Notes under the pieces: generated by a model
Seen by the model: only the letters and a program-made list of their open reading frames with translations
Database searches by the model: none
What the model was told of the DNA's origin: nothing
Position numbers and translations under genes: made by a program
Assembly: GCF_900086725.1 (NCBI RefSeq)
Contig: NZ_LT574836.1
Span: forward strand, 328,034 to 392,033
DNA from: Bariatricus massiliensis
Lineage (GTDB): Bacteria > Bacillota > Clostridia > Lachnospirales > Lachnospiraceae
DNA: 64,000 bases
Reading direction: 5' to 3'
Shown: positions 21,266-31,094 of the stretch, in pieces
Layout: each line of letters starts with the position of its first letter
Numbering within the stretch: the first letter of the stretch is position 1

Positions 21266-23041
21266 ATGTATTATTCAGATGAGTTAGTTGAAGAGGTAAG
21301 GAGCAGGAATGACATCGTCGATGTAATATCAGGATATGTTAAGCTTCAGAAGAAGGGCAGTTCTTATTTCGGACTTTGCCCGTTCCACAACGAAAAATCC
21401 CCTTCTTTTTCCGTCAGCCGGGATAAGCAGATGTACTATTGTTTCGGGTGCGGCGCCGGAGGCAACGTATTTACTTTTATTATGGAATATGAAAATTATT
21501 CTTTTGTGGAAGCACTCAAGTTTCTTGCCGACAGGGCGGGAGTGGAGCTTCCGCAGCAGGAGTTTTCAAGAGAGGCAAGAGAGCGGGCGGATTTAAAGGC
21601 CACGCTTCTTGAAGTAAATAAGCTGGCGGCCAAGTATTTTTATGCCCAGCTCAAATCGGAGAGTGGAAAGACAGCCCACGAGTATCTCACTGACAGGCAG
21701 CTCAGCGAGGAGACGATCACCGCTTTCGGGTTAGGATATTCGAATAAATACAGCAATGATCTACATAAGTATCTCAGGGCCAAGGGTTACAGTGATGAGA
21801 TTATTGTCAAGGCCGGTCTGGCAAATATGGACGAAAAGAACGGAATCTATGATAAATTTTGGAATAGAGTGATGTTCCCTATTATGGATGTGAATAACCG
21901 GGTCATCGGTTTTGGGGGCAGAGTCATGGGAGACGGGAAGCCGAAGTATCTCAACTCCCCGGAGACACCTGTCTTTGATAAGAGCAGGAATCTGTATGGA
22001 CTTAACCGGGCTAGAACGTCACGGAAGTCCTATTTTCTTATATGTGAAGGCTATATGGACGTGATTTCGCTTCATCAGGCAGGATTCACGAATGCAGTCG
22101 CATCGCTGGGCACTTCTCTTACGGCCGGCCACGCGGCGCTGCTCAAGCGTTATGTGGGGGAGGTCTATCTCACTTATGACAGTGATGAGGCCGGAACGAA
22201 GGCGGCCCTGCGCGCGGTTCCAATACTGAAGGACGCGGGGGTCAACGCAAGAGTTATCCGGATGGACCCATATAAGGATCCGGATGAATTCATAAAGAAT
22301 CTGGGTGCGGCGGCTTTTGAGGAGAGAATTGGCAAAGCCCGCAATGGTTTTATGTTCAGCTTGGAGATGCTGGAGTGCAGTTATGATATGACATCTCCGG
22401 AAGGAAAGACAGAGTTTCTGAGAGAGGCGGCCAGAAGGCTTACCGGTTTTGAGGAAGAGATTGAACGGAACAACTATATAGAAGCGGTAGCTAAGGCATA
22501 TCATGTCGGTTACGAGGAGCTTCATAAACTGGTGGTAAAGACGGCGGTCCAGAGCGGTATGGCGGCGCCTGCCTCCAGACCTAAGCCTGCTTCGGATAGA
22601 GAGAGACAGAAGGAGGACGGGCACATCGTGTCCCAGCGTATCCTGCTCACATGGCTGATCGATCACGAAGAGTTGTTTGGTCAGATCAGCAAATATATTA
22701 CTCCGGAAGATTTTACGAAGGAATTATACCGGGAAGTGGCGGGGCTTTTGTTCGAGCAGTACGAGAACGGTCAGGTGAATCCCGCTAAAATAATGAACCA
22801 CTTTACCGAGGAAGAGCAGCATCGGGAGGCGGCTTCTCTGTTTCATACAAGAATCAAGGAGCTGACTACGAAGGATGAGCAGGAAAAAGCAGTCAAAGAA
22901 ACGCTTATCCGTGTCAAGGCTTACAGCATCGATGAGAGGGCGAGAAAGCTGGAACCCACGGATATTCGAGGTTTACAGGAGTTGATGAATGCAAAGAAGG
23001 CTCTGCAGGACTTGCAGAGACTGCATATTTCCATCAATTAA
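21266..23041 (+). CDS. dnaG: DNA primase
   Basis: 591 residues. Start chosen at ATG 21266 (MYYSDELVEEV), behind AAGGGGAAGG; a TTG at 21236 is in frame but lacks support. CHC2 zinc-finger CPFHNEKSPSFSVSRDKQMYYCFGC (residues about 39-65), then the RNA-polymerase domain with TOPRIM motifs ICEGYMDVISLHQAGF and YLTYDSDEAGTKAA (about 245-315). The C-terminal helicase-binding domain contains VSQRILLTWLIDHEELF. It makes the replication primers and is followed 39 bases later by rpoD, the classic macromolecular-synthesis operon. Confidence 0.95.
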   Translation: MYYSDELVEEVRSRNDIVDVISGYVKLQKKGSSYFGLCPFHNEKSPSFSVSRDKQMYYCFGCGAGGNVFTFIMEYENYSFVEALKFLADRAGVELPQQEFSREARERADLKATLLEVNKLAAKYFYAQLKSESGKTAHEYLTDRQLSEETITAFGLGYSNKYSNDLHKYLRAKGYSDEIIVKAGLANMDEKNGIYDKFWNRVMFPIMDVNNRVIGFGGRVMGDGKPKYLNSPETPVFDKSRNLYGLNRARTSRKSYFLICEGYMDVISLHQAGFTNAVASLGTSLTAGHAALLKRYVGEVYLTYDSDEAGTKAALRAVPILKDAGVNARVIRMDPYKDPDEFIKNLGAAAFEERIGKARNGFMFSLEMLECSYDMTSPEGKTEFLREAARRLTGFEEEIERNNYIEAVAKAYHVGYEELHKLVVKTAVQSGMAAPASRPKPASDRERQKEDGHIVSQRILLTWLIDHEELFGQISKYITPEDFTKELYREVAGLLFEQYENGQVNPAKIMNHFTEEEQHREAASLFHTRIKELTTKDEQEKAVKETLIRVKAYSIDERARKLEPTDIRGLQELMNAKKALQDLQRLHISIN

Positions 23042-23080
23042 GGATAAAATATAAACAAGCAATGAGAGGAAGGTCGCTGC

Positions 23081-24196
23081 ATGGAAGAAAACATAGTGAA
23101 ATTTCAAGAGAAACTGAAAAATCTGGTTACATTGGGGAAAAAGAAAAAAAGTATTCTGGAGCTTCAGGAGATTAATGACTTTTTCAATGATATGGAGCTG
23201 GAGCCGGATCAGATGGAGAAGGTCTTTGATTATCTGGAGGCCAACGGCATTGATGTGCTGCGTATCAGCGGCGATGTGGATGACGACGATGATGATATTG
23301 AGATTATACTGACAGAAGAAGACGAAGTAGACGTAGAGAAAATCGACTTGACTGTGCCGGACGGAATCAGTATCGAGGACCCTGTGCGCATGTACCTTAA
23401 GGAAATCGGCAAGGTGCCGCTTTTGAGCGCAGAGGAAGAAATCGATTTGGCAAAGCGTATGGCGGACGGTGACGAGGAGGCAAAGAAAAGGCTGGCAGAA
23501 GCGAATCTCCGTCTTGTTGTAAGTATTGCTAAGAGATATGTGGGCCGCGGCATGCTGTTCTTGGATTTGATTCAGGAAGGGAATCTGGGGCTTATCAAGG
23601 CCGTGGAAAAGTTCGATTATCATAAGGGATTTAAGTTCAGTACCTATGCGACATGGTGGATTCGTCAGGCAATCACGAGAGCCATCGCCGATCAGGCGAG
23701 GACCATCCGGATTCCAGTGCATATGGTGGAGACAATCAATAAGCTGATCCGGGTTTCCAGACAGCTTCTTCAAGAGTTAGGGCGGGAGCCTTCTCCGGAA
23801 GAAATTGCGGAGGAGATGGACATGCCGGTGGAGCGTGTGCGTGAAATCCTCAAGATTTCTCAGGAGCCGGTATCTCTCGAGACGCCCATCGGTGAGGAGG
23901 AGGACAGCCATCTTGGCGACTTTATTCAGGACGACAATGTACCGGTTCCGGCCGAAGCGGCAGCTCAGACGCTGTTGAAGGAGCAGCTGGACGAGGTTCT
24001 GGATACATTGACTGACAGGGAGCAGAAGGTTCTTCGTCTTCGCTTCGGTATGAATGACGGGCGGGCAAGAACGCTGGAGGAGGTAGGCAAGGAGTTTGAT
24101 GTTACACGTGAGCGTATTCGGCAGATAGAAGCAAAAGCGCTCCGCAAGCTCCGCCATCCGAGCCGGAGCAGGAAACTCCGGGATTATCTGGATTAG
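23081..24196 (+). CDS. rpoD: Primary sigma factor RpoD/SigA
   Basis: 371 residues. Region 1.1-like N-terminus with the acidic stretch DDDDDDIEIILTEEDEVDVE, then region 2 (RYVGRGMLFLDLIQEGNLGLIKAVEKFDYHKGFKFSTYATWWIRQAI), region 3, and region 4.2 HTH (LEEVGKEFDVTRERIRQIEAKALRKLRHPSR). Housekeeping sigma factor for -35/-10 promoters of the kind seen throughout this window. ATG behind GAGAGGAAGG; the stop is 17 bases before trmK. Confidence 0.96.
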   Translation: MEENIVKFQEKLKNLVTLGKKKKSILELQEINDFFNDMELEPDQMEKVFDYLEANGIDVLRISGDVDDDDDDIEIILTEEDEVDVEKIDLTVPDGISIEDPVRMYLKEIGKVPLLSAEEEIDLAKRMADGDEEAKKRLAEANLRLVVSIAKRYVGRGMLFLDLIQEGNLGLIKAVEKFDYHKGFKFSTYATWWIRQAITRAIADQARTIRIPVHMVETINKLIRVSRQLLQELGREPSPEEIAEEMDMPVERVREILKISQEPVSLETPIGEEEDSHLGDFIQDDNVPVPAEAAAQTLLKEQLDEVLDTLTDREQKVLRLRFGMNDGRARTLEEVGKEFDVTRERIRQIEAKALRKLRHPSRSRKLRDYLD

Positions 24197-24213
24197 CAGG
24201 GGAGCCGCGACTT

Positions 24214-24921
24214 ATGGCAGAGTTATCGAAAAGATTGGAAGCAGTGGCAGGAATGGTGACAGCGGGCATGCGCCTTGCCGATATCGGAACGGATCACGGT
24301 TATTTACCGATTCATCTGGTGAAGAGGGGAATGATTCCGTCTGCTATTGCTATGGATGTCAATAAAGGGCCGTTGATGCGTGCACAGGAGCATATACGTG
24401 CAGAGGGACTTGAGGATAAGATAATTACCCGCTTGTCGGACGGCCTTAAAAATTTAAAAAAGAATGAAGCTGATATTATGATCGCCGCCGGAATGGGCGG
24501 CGGTCTTGTCATACGGATACTTTCTGAAGGGGACGGGGAAATAAAAGGAATTAAAGAATACATTCTCCAGCCCCAGTCGGAAATCAAAAAAGTCCGGGCG
24601 TATCTTTCTGAAAGCGGATATTGTATTGTTCAGGAGAATATGGTTCTGGAGGATGGGAAATACTATCCTATGATGAAGGCAGTAAGAGGGGAAAGTGCGC
24701 CGTATAGTGAGGAGGAGCTTTTATATGGCAGGATTCTCCTGAGTGAGGCTCATCCCGTGTTGAAACAATTTCTGGAGCGTGAGATTACAATCAACAGAAA
24801 GATAGCAGAGGAGCTGGAAAAAATATCCGGAGTTGACAATTCGGTGCGTACACAGGAAAGAATGCGTCAAATACAGCATAAGATAAAAGAGATGTGTGTC
24901 ATTCTGGAAAAATATTTTTAA
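24214..24921 (+). CDS. trmK: tRNA (adenine-22-N1)-methyltransferase
   Basis: 235 residues. The N-terminal Rossmann methyltransferase has the SAM site motif ADIGTDHGYLPIHLVKRG (residues about 22-39) and the family word AAGMGGGLVIRIL (about 92-104), followed by a helical C-terminal coiled region. TrmK modifies A22 in some tRNAs in Firmicutes. Its place between rpoD and the Nif3-like gene is conserved in this group. Confidence 0.9.
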   Translation: MAELSKRLEAVAGMVTAGMRLADIGTDHGYLPIHLVKRGMIPSAIAMDVNKGPLMRAQEHIRAEGLEDKIITRLSDGLKNLKKNEADIMIAAGMGGGLVIRILSEGDGEIKGIKEYILQPQSEIKKVRAYLSESGYCIVQENMVLEDGKYYPMMKAVRGESAPYSEEELLYGRILLSEAHPVLKQFLEREITINRKIAEELEKISGVDNSVRTQERMRQIQHKIKEMCVILEKYF

Positions 24922-24945
24922 ACGGCTTAGAATGGAAGGATACAT

Positions 24946-25725
24946 ATGGAATGTAGACAGATCATTGAGAAAATAGAAGAGCGTTATCCCAGACGCTATG
25001 CCATGGAGTGGGACAATATAGGACTTCAGGCAGGGCGGACTAAAAAAGAAGTGAAAAGAATATTGATCGCCCTTGATGTTGATGATGCCACTGTGGAACA
25101 GGCGGTTTCCGGTAACGTGGATATGCTGGTTACACATCATCCCCTGATTTTTAAGCCTGTAAGCTGGATAAATGATGAGGATTTTATCGGCAGAAGGCTG
25201 TTGAAGCTGATACAAAATGATATTTCCTATTATGCAATGCATACAAATTACGATGTGCTGGGCATGGCTGATCTGGCTGGGGAGATGCTTCAGCTTAAGA
25301 ATCCTCAGGTCCTTGAGATAACCAACACGGAGGACAGTCTGGAAGGAATCGGGAGAGTGGCAGATTTAGAAATACCGGTGACGCTGGAGGAATGTGCCGG
25401 CTGGGTGAAAAAGGTGTTTTCACTGCCCGGTGTGAGGGTGTTCGGAGAGCCGTCACAAAAGATAACCCGTATCGCCATTGTCCCGGGTTCGGGCAAAGGT
25501 TTTATAGGGCAGGCCCTTGAAAAGAAAGCGGATGTGCTGATTACCGGAGATATTGGACACCATGAAGGGATTGACGCCAATGCGCAGGACATGGCGGTCA
25601 TCGATGCAGGGCATTATGGCATAGAGCATATTTTCATTTCCGATATGGAGAAGTTCTGCAGTGATAATTTTCCGGAATTAGAAGTGCAGGTCATGAAGAT
25701 ACAGCATCCTTTCTGGATAGCTTAA
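24946..25725 (+). CDS. Nif3-like dinuclear metal-centre protein (GTP cyclohydrolase I type 2 family)
   Basis: 259 residues, the short form of the family without the insertion domain. Metal ligands are visible in VTHHPLIF (His-His), AMHTNYD and the C-terminal GDIGHHEG and DAGHYGIEH motifs. The protein forms a hexamer with two metal ions per subunit; its physiological role is unresolved. It follows trmK by 24 bases with a GGAAGGA site. Confidence 0.9.
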   Translation: MECRQIIEKIEERYPRRYAMEWDNIGLQAGRTKKEVKRILIALDVDDATVEQAVSGNVDMLVTHHPLIFKPVSWINDEDFIGRRLLKLIQNDISYYAMHTNYDVLGMADLAGEMLQLKNPQVLEITNTEDSLEGIGRVADLEIPVTLEECAGWVKKVFSLPGVRVFGEPSQKITRIAIVPGSGKGFIGQALEKKADVLITGDIGHHEGIDANAQDMAVIDAGHYGIEHIFISDMEKFCSDNFPELEVQVMKIQHPFWIA

Positions 25726-25728
25726 CAT

Positions 25729-25762
25729 GGCGGACGGCGGTTGTGGTGAAAAGCCGTCTGCC
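25729..25762 (+). terminator. Hairpin between the Nif3-like gene and the nucleoside kinase
   Basis: GGCGGACGGC and GCCGTCTGCC pair with one mismatch around a G-rich loop, directly after the stop codon. No strong T-run follows, so this could be an attenuator or processing site. Confidence 0.45.
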
Positions 25763-25791
25763 TCATAATTATGGGAAGAAGGTGAGAATAT

Positions 25792-27459
25792 TTGGAGCAA
25801 ACAACATATATGGTAAAGATTGGGGATAAGGTAGAATACTATCCCGAGGGAACTACTTATTTGTCGATCGCGCAGATGCATCAGAAGGACTATCCCTATG
25901 ATATTGTGCTTGTGTATGTCGGAGGAAAGCTTCAGGAGCTGAGAAAGACCGTGAAAGCGGATTGCGAGCTGCAATTTTTGACGACTGCGGATGACGCGGG
26001 ACATAAGACCTATAAGAGAAGCATGAGTTTCCTGATGGTAAAGGCAGTTTATGATACAGCCGGCCATGATAAAGTGAAACAGGTGAGGGTTCATTTTTCC
26101 CTTGATAAAGGCTATTACTGCACGGTAAAAGGTGATGTAGAGCTTAACAGGGATTTCTTAGATAAAGTCGAGTATAGAATGCGTGAGATGGCGGAGAAGA
26201 ACCTGCCTATCAATAAGCGCAATATACACACGGATGACGCGATTGCTCTTTTCAAACACCATGGTATGAGAGACAAGGAGCGGCTCTTTAAGTATCGGAT
26301 GGTATCGAAGGTAAATATATACAGTATCAATGAGTTCGAAGATTATTATTATGGATATATGGTGCCGAGCACCGGATATCTAAAGTATTTTAAACTTTTT
26401 CAATATGATGAAGGTTTTGTGCTGCAGATGCCGGAACAGGATACACCCTCTGTGGTGCCGGAATTCTGTCCGAGAAATAAACTGTTTCAAGTACTGAAGG
26501 AGTCGACCCGCTGGGGGGATGTGATGGACATTGAGACGGTGGGGGCGCTGAACGACTGTGTGACTACGGGGAGTCCGCAGGAACTGATTCTTGTGCAGGA
26601 AGCGCTGCAGGAAAAAAAGATTGCCGAGATAGCGGCGGAGATTGCCTCCCAGCCCGATAAAAAGTTCGTGCTGATCGCAGGGCCTTCCTCATCCGGGAAG
26701 ACTACCTTCTCGCACCGGCTTTCCGTGCAGCTTCGTGTGAATGGATTGATTCCTCATCCTATAGCTGTGGACAATTATTTTGTCAACCGGGAAAATACGC
26801 CACTGGACGAAGAGGGGAAACCAAACTATGAGTGTCTTGAAGCTGTGGATATTGAAAAATTCAATAAAGACCTGCAGGATCTTCTGGCGGGCAGGACGGT
26901 GGAGATACCAAGCTTTAATTTTAAGGTTGGAAAGAGGGAATATAACGGCAACTATATGAAACTTGGACCGAACGATATCCTTGTGATTGAAGGGATTCAT
27001 TGTTTGAACGATGCGCTTACGCATGAACTGCCCAAAGAAAATAAGTTCAAGATTTATATCAGTGCACTCACTCAGTTGAATATTGACGAGCACAACAGAA
27101 TCCCATCTACCGATGGGCGTCTTCTGCGCAGAATTGTAAGGGATGCCAGAACAAGAGGAACGAGCGCTAAAAATACGATTGCCATGTGGAAATCCGTGCG
27201 AAGAGGCGAGGAGAACAATATTTTCCCCTATCAGGAAGAGGCGGACGTCATGTTCAATTCAGCGCTGTTGTACGAACTGGCCGTGCTGAAGCAATACGCA
27301 GAGCCGGCGTTGTTTGGCATAGAGCGGGATTGTGAGGAATATTTAGAAGCCAAAAGACTGTTGAAATTCCTTGATTATTTTGTGGGAATCGGCAGTGAAG
27401 CCATCCCTACGAACTCACTGTTAAGAGAATTCATAGGCGGAGGCTGTTTTGATTTGTAG
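25792..27459 (+). CDS. TGS-domain nucleoside (uridine) kinase
   Basis: 555 residues starting at TTG 25792, behind AAGAAGGTGAG. N-terminal TGS-like part (residues about 1-65), a threonyl-tRNA synthetase editing-like second domain (about 70-200) and a C-terminal uridine-kinase/PRK domain with Walker A GPSSSGKTTFSH (about 297-308) and the phosphoryl-acceptor loop HPIAVDNYFVNRENTP. Probably phosphorylates a nucleoside, but the substrate of this common Firmicute fusion is not known. Its stop codon directly touches the stop of the convergent RluA gene. Confidence 0.88.
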   Translation: MEQTTYMVKIGDKVEYYPEGTTYLSIAQMHQKDYPYDIVLVYVGGKLQELRKTVKADCELQFLTTADDAGHKTYKRSMSFLMVKAVYDTAGHDKVKQVRVHFSLDKGYYCTVKGDVELNRDFLDKVEYRMREMAEKNLPINKRNIHTDDAIALFKHHGMRDKERLFKYRMVSKVNIYSINEFEDYYYGYMVPSTGYLKYFKLFQYDEGFVLQMPEQDTPSVVPEFCPRNKLFQVLKESTRWGDVMDIETVGALNDCVTTGSPQELILVQEALQEKKIAEIAAEIASQPDKKFVLIAGPSSSGKTTFSHRLSVQLRVNGLIPHPIAVDNYFVNRENTPLDEEGKPNYECLEAVDIEKFNKDLQDLLAGRTVEIPSFNFKVGKREYNGNYMKLGPNDILVIEGIHCLNDALTHELPKENKFKIYISALTQLNIDEHNRIPSTDGRLLRRIVRDARTRGTSAKNTIAMWKSVRRGEENNIFPYQEEADVMFNSALLYELAVLKQYAEPALFGIERDCEEYLEAKRLLKFLDYFVGIGSEAIPTNSLLREFIGGGCFDL

Positions 27460-28377
27460 TCAGAGTCCGGCCGGAAGGTACTGCTGTAAGGAGTCTTGTC
27501 CTATATAGGCCATGTCATCCGGCAGAGAAGCCGTAAAGCACAGCGGGATACCTGTAATCGGGTGCTGGAAGCTTAAACGCCACGAATGGAGAGCCTGACG
27601 GCCGATAATCGTGTAATCGGGATTATATAAAAAGTCGCCGGGCAGTGGGTGGCCGATGTGTTTCATATGGACGCGGATTTGATGGGTGCGCCCGGTATCT
27701 AGTTCAAGAGATATCAGGGAGTACCCATTTTTATATGCCAGCCTCCGGAAGTGAGTACAGGCATATTCACCGGTAGAAAAATCCACCATCCGCTCGATAG
27801 TAGAGCCCGGAGCTCTGGCGATAGGGGCGGTGATGGTCCCGGAGCCGGGCGTCAGCCCTTGCGCCAAGGCCACATATTGGCGGTGGATTTTGCGATCGGC
27901 GCACATACCGGAAAGAAGAGACGCGCTGTACATATTTTTAGCCAGAATAAGGAGGCCGGTTGTGTCCCGGTCAAGCCGGTTGATGCAGCGGTAGACGAAG
28001 GGACCCCCTTTTTGCTGATAATAGTAGGCGCAGGCATTGGCCAGAGTGTTATCATAATTTCCCTGAGAAGGGTGGATGGGCATGTCGGCCGCCTTATTGA
28101 CTATCATCAAATCTTCATCCTCGTAGACGATAGAAAGGGGCAGTGGCGATGGCACTATATTTTCCGAGGAGGCTTTTTCAACTAGAGTCAAAGAAAGCAC
28201 ATCCCCGGAACAGAGAGGTTCTCCCACTCTAGCCCAAATACCGTTTTTGGTAATGCCTTCTTTCGTTTCCTTCAGACGGCGGATGATTTGGGCAGAGTAG
28301 GAGTGTGCCTTCAGGAATTTTTGAATCGTCGATCCGTCATATTCTTCTGTGATGTTATATGCCAATATGCGTTTCAT
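27460..28377 (-). CDS. RluA-family pseudouridine synthase
   Basis: 305 residues. An S4-like N-terminus (TIQKFLKAHSYSAQIIRRLKETKEG) is followed by the RluA/RluD catalytic domain with CINRLDRDTTGLLILAK (catalytic Asp in RLDRDT) and TGRTHQIRVHMKHIGHPLPGD. Modifies uridine in rRNA or tRNA; the precise site is not predictable. Stop codons of this gene and the convergent nucleoside kinase are adjacent (27457-27462), so any shared terminator must lie inside coding sequence. Confidence 0.92.
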   Translation of the reverse strand: MKRILAYNITEEYDGSTIQKFLKAHSYSAQIIRRLKETKEGITKNGIWARVGEPLCSGDVLSLTLVEKASSENIVPSPLPLSIVYEDEDLMIVNKAADMPIHPSQGNYDNTLANACAYYYQQKGGPFVYRCINRLDRDTTGLLILAKNMYSASLLSGMCADRKIHRQYVALAQGLTPGSGTITAPIARAPGSTIERMVDFSTGEYACTHFRRLAYKNGYSLISLELDTGRTHQIRVHMKHIGHPLPGDFLYNPDYTIIGRQALHSWRLSFQHPITGIPLCFTASLPDDMAYIGQDSLQQYLPAGL

Positions 28378-28389
28378 AATCGTTCCTTA

Positions 28390-30273
28390 TTATTTGGATT
28401 TTACTTCTCTCCACAACTCATTATAGACTGCGTCGTTTTTGTCTCCAAGAAAACGGAAGGTTTCGCAGTCAGCCAGCTGCTCTGAGCTTGGAAAGGCAAT
28501 TTCACTGTTGCGGATGTCCGGGTCTTCTATCAAAGCCCGTGCGGCCTTGTTCGGAGTGGAGTAAGTGATGAACTCAAAGTTCATCAGTGCAATATCCGGA
28601 CGACAGACGAAGTTGATGAATTTTTCTGCATTTTCTTTATTGGGGGCATTCTTCGGAATCACCCACGAATCAATCCAGACATTGGAACCCTCCTTGGGAA
28701 TCACATACTCTAGATCGGGATTCTCCCATTGCGTGTAAATAGCCTCACCAGAATAGATGACGCCGATTGCGGCTTCGTTTCCGATCATTTTGTCACGGAC
28801 TTGATCCACAACGTAGGCCTGTACAAGCGGCTTTTGCTCTATCAGTAAATTGCGGGCTTCATTGAGCTCATCCAAGTCGGTGGAGTTCAAGGAATACCCA
28901 AGATATTTCAGCGCTACCGCGAAAGCGTCGCGTACACTGTCCTGCATCAGAATATTGTCTTTGTATTTCTCGTCCCACAGGACAGACCAGGAGTCAATAG
29001 GTTCGTCCACCATAGTTTTATTGTAGAGAATTCCAACGGTTCCCCAGCAGTAGGGCACAGAATATTTGTTTCCCGGATCAAACTGTTGGGACTGTTTCAT
29101 ATAGGTCTCATCCATATTCTTAATATTGGGGATATTATCCCAGTTGATTTCCGCCAGTAAATCATTCTCGATCATGCGCTGTATCATATAATCAGACGGG
29201 CAGACCACGTCATAAGCTATGGCGCCGGACTGGATTTTGGGATACATGATTTCATTGGTCTCGTATTCCTCATAGACTACACTGATGCCGGTCTCTTCTT
29301 CGAACATCTTGATGACCTGAGGATCCAGATATTCCCCCCAGTTGTAGACTACCACCTGTTCTTTCCCCGAAATATTGGTTCGGGAAGCGTAGAAGAAGCC
29401 CCCTGCTATCACGACAATTGTGAGGACGGCCGGTACTACACGTGTCATCAAAACGCGTCCGAATCTACGACGGTTGGACATGGTCTTCTCTGCCCGTGCT
29501 TTATCATGGCCCTTGCCGGACGGATTCATATTGATGAGAATCAGCAGCAAGAGGACACTGACAAACATGATTGTGGAAAGTGCGTACATTTCCGGCCGGA
29601 TTCCTTTCCGCACCTCACTGTATATTTTCGTGGACAGGGTATCTACCCCCGGTCCTTTTGTGAAATGGGTAATAACGAAATCATCCAGCGACATGGTGAA
29701 AGCCAGCAGGAAACCGGAAAGCACACCGGGCAGGATGTCCGGGAATACCACTTTAAAGAAGGCGTAGACCGGTGATGCGCCTAAGTCCATAGCGGCTTCG
29801 TAAGTGTGTTTGTTAGTCTGTCTGAGCTTGGGCATGACGCTCAATATCACATAGGGGATATTGAAGGTAATATGGGCCATCAATATGGTGGAAAATCCCA
29901 TAGTAAAGCGGCACGCGACAAATAGAAGCATCAGCGAGATACCGGTTACGATATCTGCGTTCAACATAGGGATATTGGTGACCCCCATCATGAAGGTACG
30001 GTAACGCCGGTGCATCGCCTGAATACCGAGAGAGGCCGCTGTTCCTATGACAGTTGCTATCAACGCGGAAAGAAGAGCGATGATCAACGTAGTGTACAGC
30101 GCGTTCATTATTGCGTCATCCTTGAAAAGCGAAATGTACCATTTCCCAGTGAAGCCCCCCCACTTAGAACGAGTCTTAGAGTCGTTGAAGGATAACACTA
30201 CCAGTGTGGCGATAGGAGCGTACAGGAAAATGATGATTAATGTCAGATATATATTTTGCAGTATTTTTTTCAT
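28390..30273 (-). CDS. potCD: PotC-PotD fusion: spermidine/putrescine permease fused to binding protein
   Basis: 627 residues. Residues 1-255 are a PotC/PotI-type ABC permease with six helices and the EAA-loop AAMDLGASPVYAFFKVVFPDILPG. A basic linker and an extra membrane helix (VLTIVVIAGGFFYAS, about 283-297) act as the anchor. The rest is a PotD-like solute-binding protein: VYNWGEYLDPQVIKMFEEETGISVVYEEYETNE and SDYMIQRMIENDLL. The fusion tethers the binding protein to the permease, so no lipoprotein is needed. The start overlaps the potB stop (TAATG). Operon order is regulator-potA-potB-potCD. Confidence 0.93.
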   Translation of the reverse strand: MKKILQNIYLTLIIIFLYAPIATLVVLSFNDSKTRSKWGGFTGKWYISLFKDDAIMNALYTTLIIALLSALIATVIGTAASLGIQAMHRRYRTFMMGVTNIPMLNADIVTGISLMLLFVACRFTMGFSTILMAHITFNIPYVILSVMPKLRQTNKHTYEAAMDLGASPVYAFFKVVFPDILPGVLSGFLLAFTMSLDDFVITHFTKGPGVDTLSTKIYSEVRKGIRPEMYALSTIMFVSVLLLLILINMNPSGKGHDKARAEKTMSNRRRFGRVLMTRVVPAVLTIVVIAGGFFYASRTNISGKEQVVVYNWGEYLDPQVIKMFEEETGISVVYEEYETNEIMYPKIQSGAIAYDVVCPSDYMIQRMIENDLLAEINWDNIPNIKNMDETYMKQSQQFDPGNKYSVPYCWGTVGILYNKTMVDEPIDSWSVLWDEKYKDNILMQDSVRDAFAVALKYLGYSLNSTDLDELNEARNLLIEQKPLVQAYVVDQVRDKMIGNEAAIGVIYSGEAIYTQWENPDLEYVIPKEGSNVWIDSWVIPKNAPNKENAEKFINFVCRPDIALMNFEFITYSTPNKAARALIEDPDIRNSEIAFPSSEQLADCETFRFLGDKNDAVYNELWREVKSK

Positions 30274-31094
30274 TAAAATGCTGTGCCCTCCCCTTCTTTG
30301 TCATATTTGGCAATCAGCGCCATGCTTGCGATGATGAATATCATAAGGACAAGTGACAGGCCGCTCCCCACGTTCCAGTTGCTTCCCTGTTTGAATTCCT
30401 GCTCAATGACATTGCCGATCAGAAGAATCTTGCTTCCGCCCAGCAGGTCGGAGATGACAAACGTAGTAAGGGCCGGTACGAACACCATAGTGATGCCGCT
30501 TATGATACCGGGAACACTTAAGGGAAGAATGATTTTCATAAAGGTCTGCATGTTTCCTGCGCCCAAATCGCGGGCGGCGGAGATGACGTCCTTATCGATT
30601 TTCGCAAGGACATTATATATCGGGAGAACCATAAAGGGCAGGAAGTTATAGACCATGCCTAGTATGATAGCACCCGGTGTATTGATGATTTCCCAGCCCG
30701 GCAGATGAAAGAACTTAAGTACCGAGTTGATGACGCCTGTTTTCTCCAGCAGATTTTGCCAGGCCAGTGTCCGCAGCAGGAAATTCATCCACATGGGAAG
30801 GATGAAAATCAGTACCACAAAGCTGGTCTGATTGACATTGCGGCGGGATAGAATCATAGCCAGCGGATAAGCCAGAAGCAGGCAGATAACCGTGCTTACA
30901 AAAGAGAGAAGAACAGCGAGCCCTAAGGCTTTTAAGTTCTCCGGCTCCGTAATTTTGGCCAAGTTCAGGAGCGTGAATCCTCCTTCTTTGTCAGTCAGCC
31001 CGTAATATACGATCATAAGGAGCGGGATGATGATGAAGGAAGCAGCCCAGAACAAATAGGGGCCGGCCAGAAGTTTCCTTTTATTCTTCAACAC
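30273..31094 (-). CDS. potB: Spermidine/putrescine ABC permease PotB
   Basis: 273 residues, six membrane helices; EAA loop AARDLGAGNMQTFMKIILPLSVPG at residues about 165-190, which contacts the ATPase. Partner of the PotC half of the downstream fusion. Start overlaps the 3' end of potA by 14 bases and the stop overlaps the potCD start, so the three transport genes are translationally coupled. Confidence 0.93.
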   Translation of the reverse strand: MLKNKRKLLAGPYLFWAASFIIIPLLMIVYYGLTDKEGGFTLLNLAKITEPENLKALGLAVLLSFVSTVICLLLAYPLAMILSRRNVNQTSFVVLIFILPMWMNFLLRTLAWQNLLEKTGVINSVLKFFHLPGWEIINTPGAIILGMVYNFLPFMVLPIYNVLAKIDKDVISAARDLGAGNMQTFMKIILPLSVPGIISGITMVFVPALTTFVISDLLGGSKILLIGNVIEQEFKQGSNWNVGSGLSLVLMIFIIASMALIAKYDKEGEGTAF

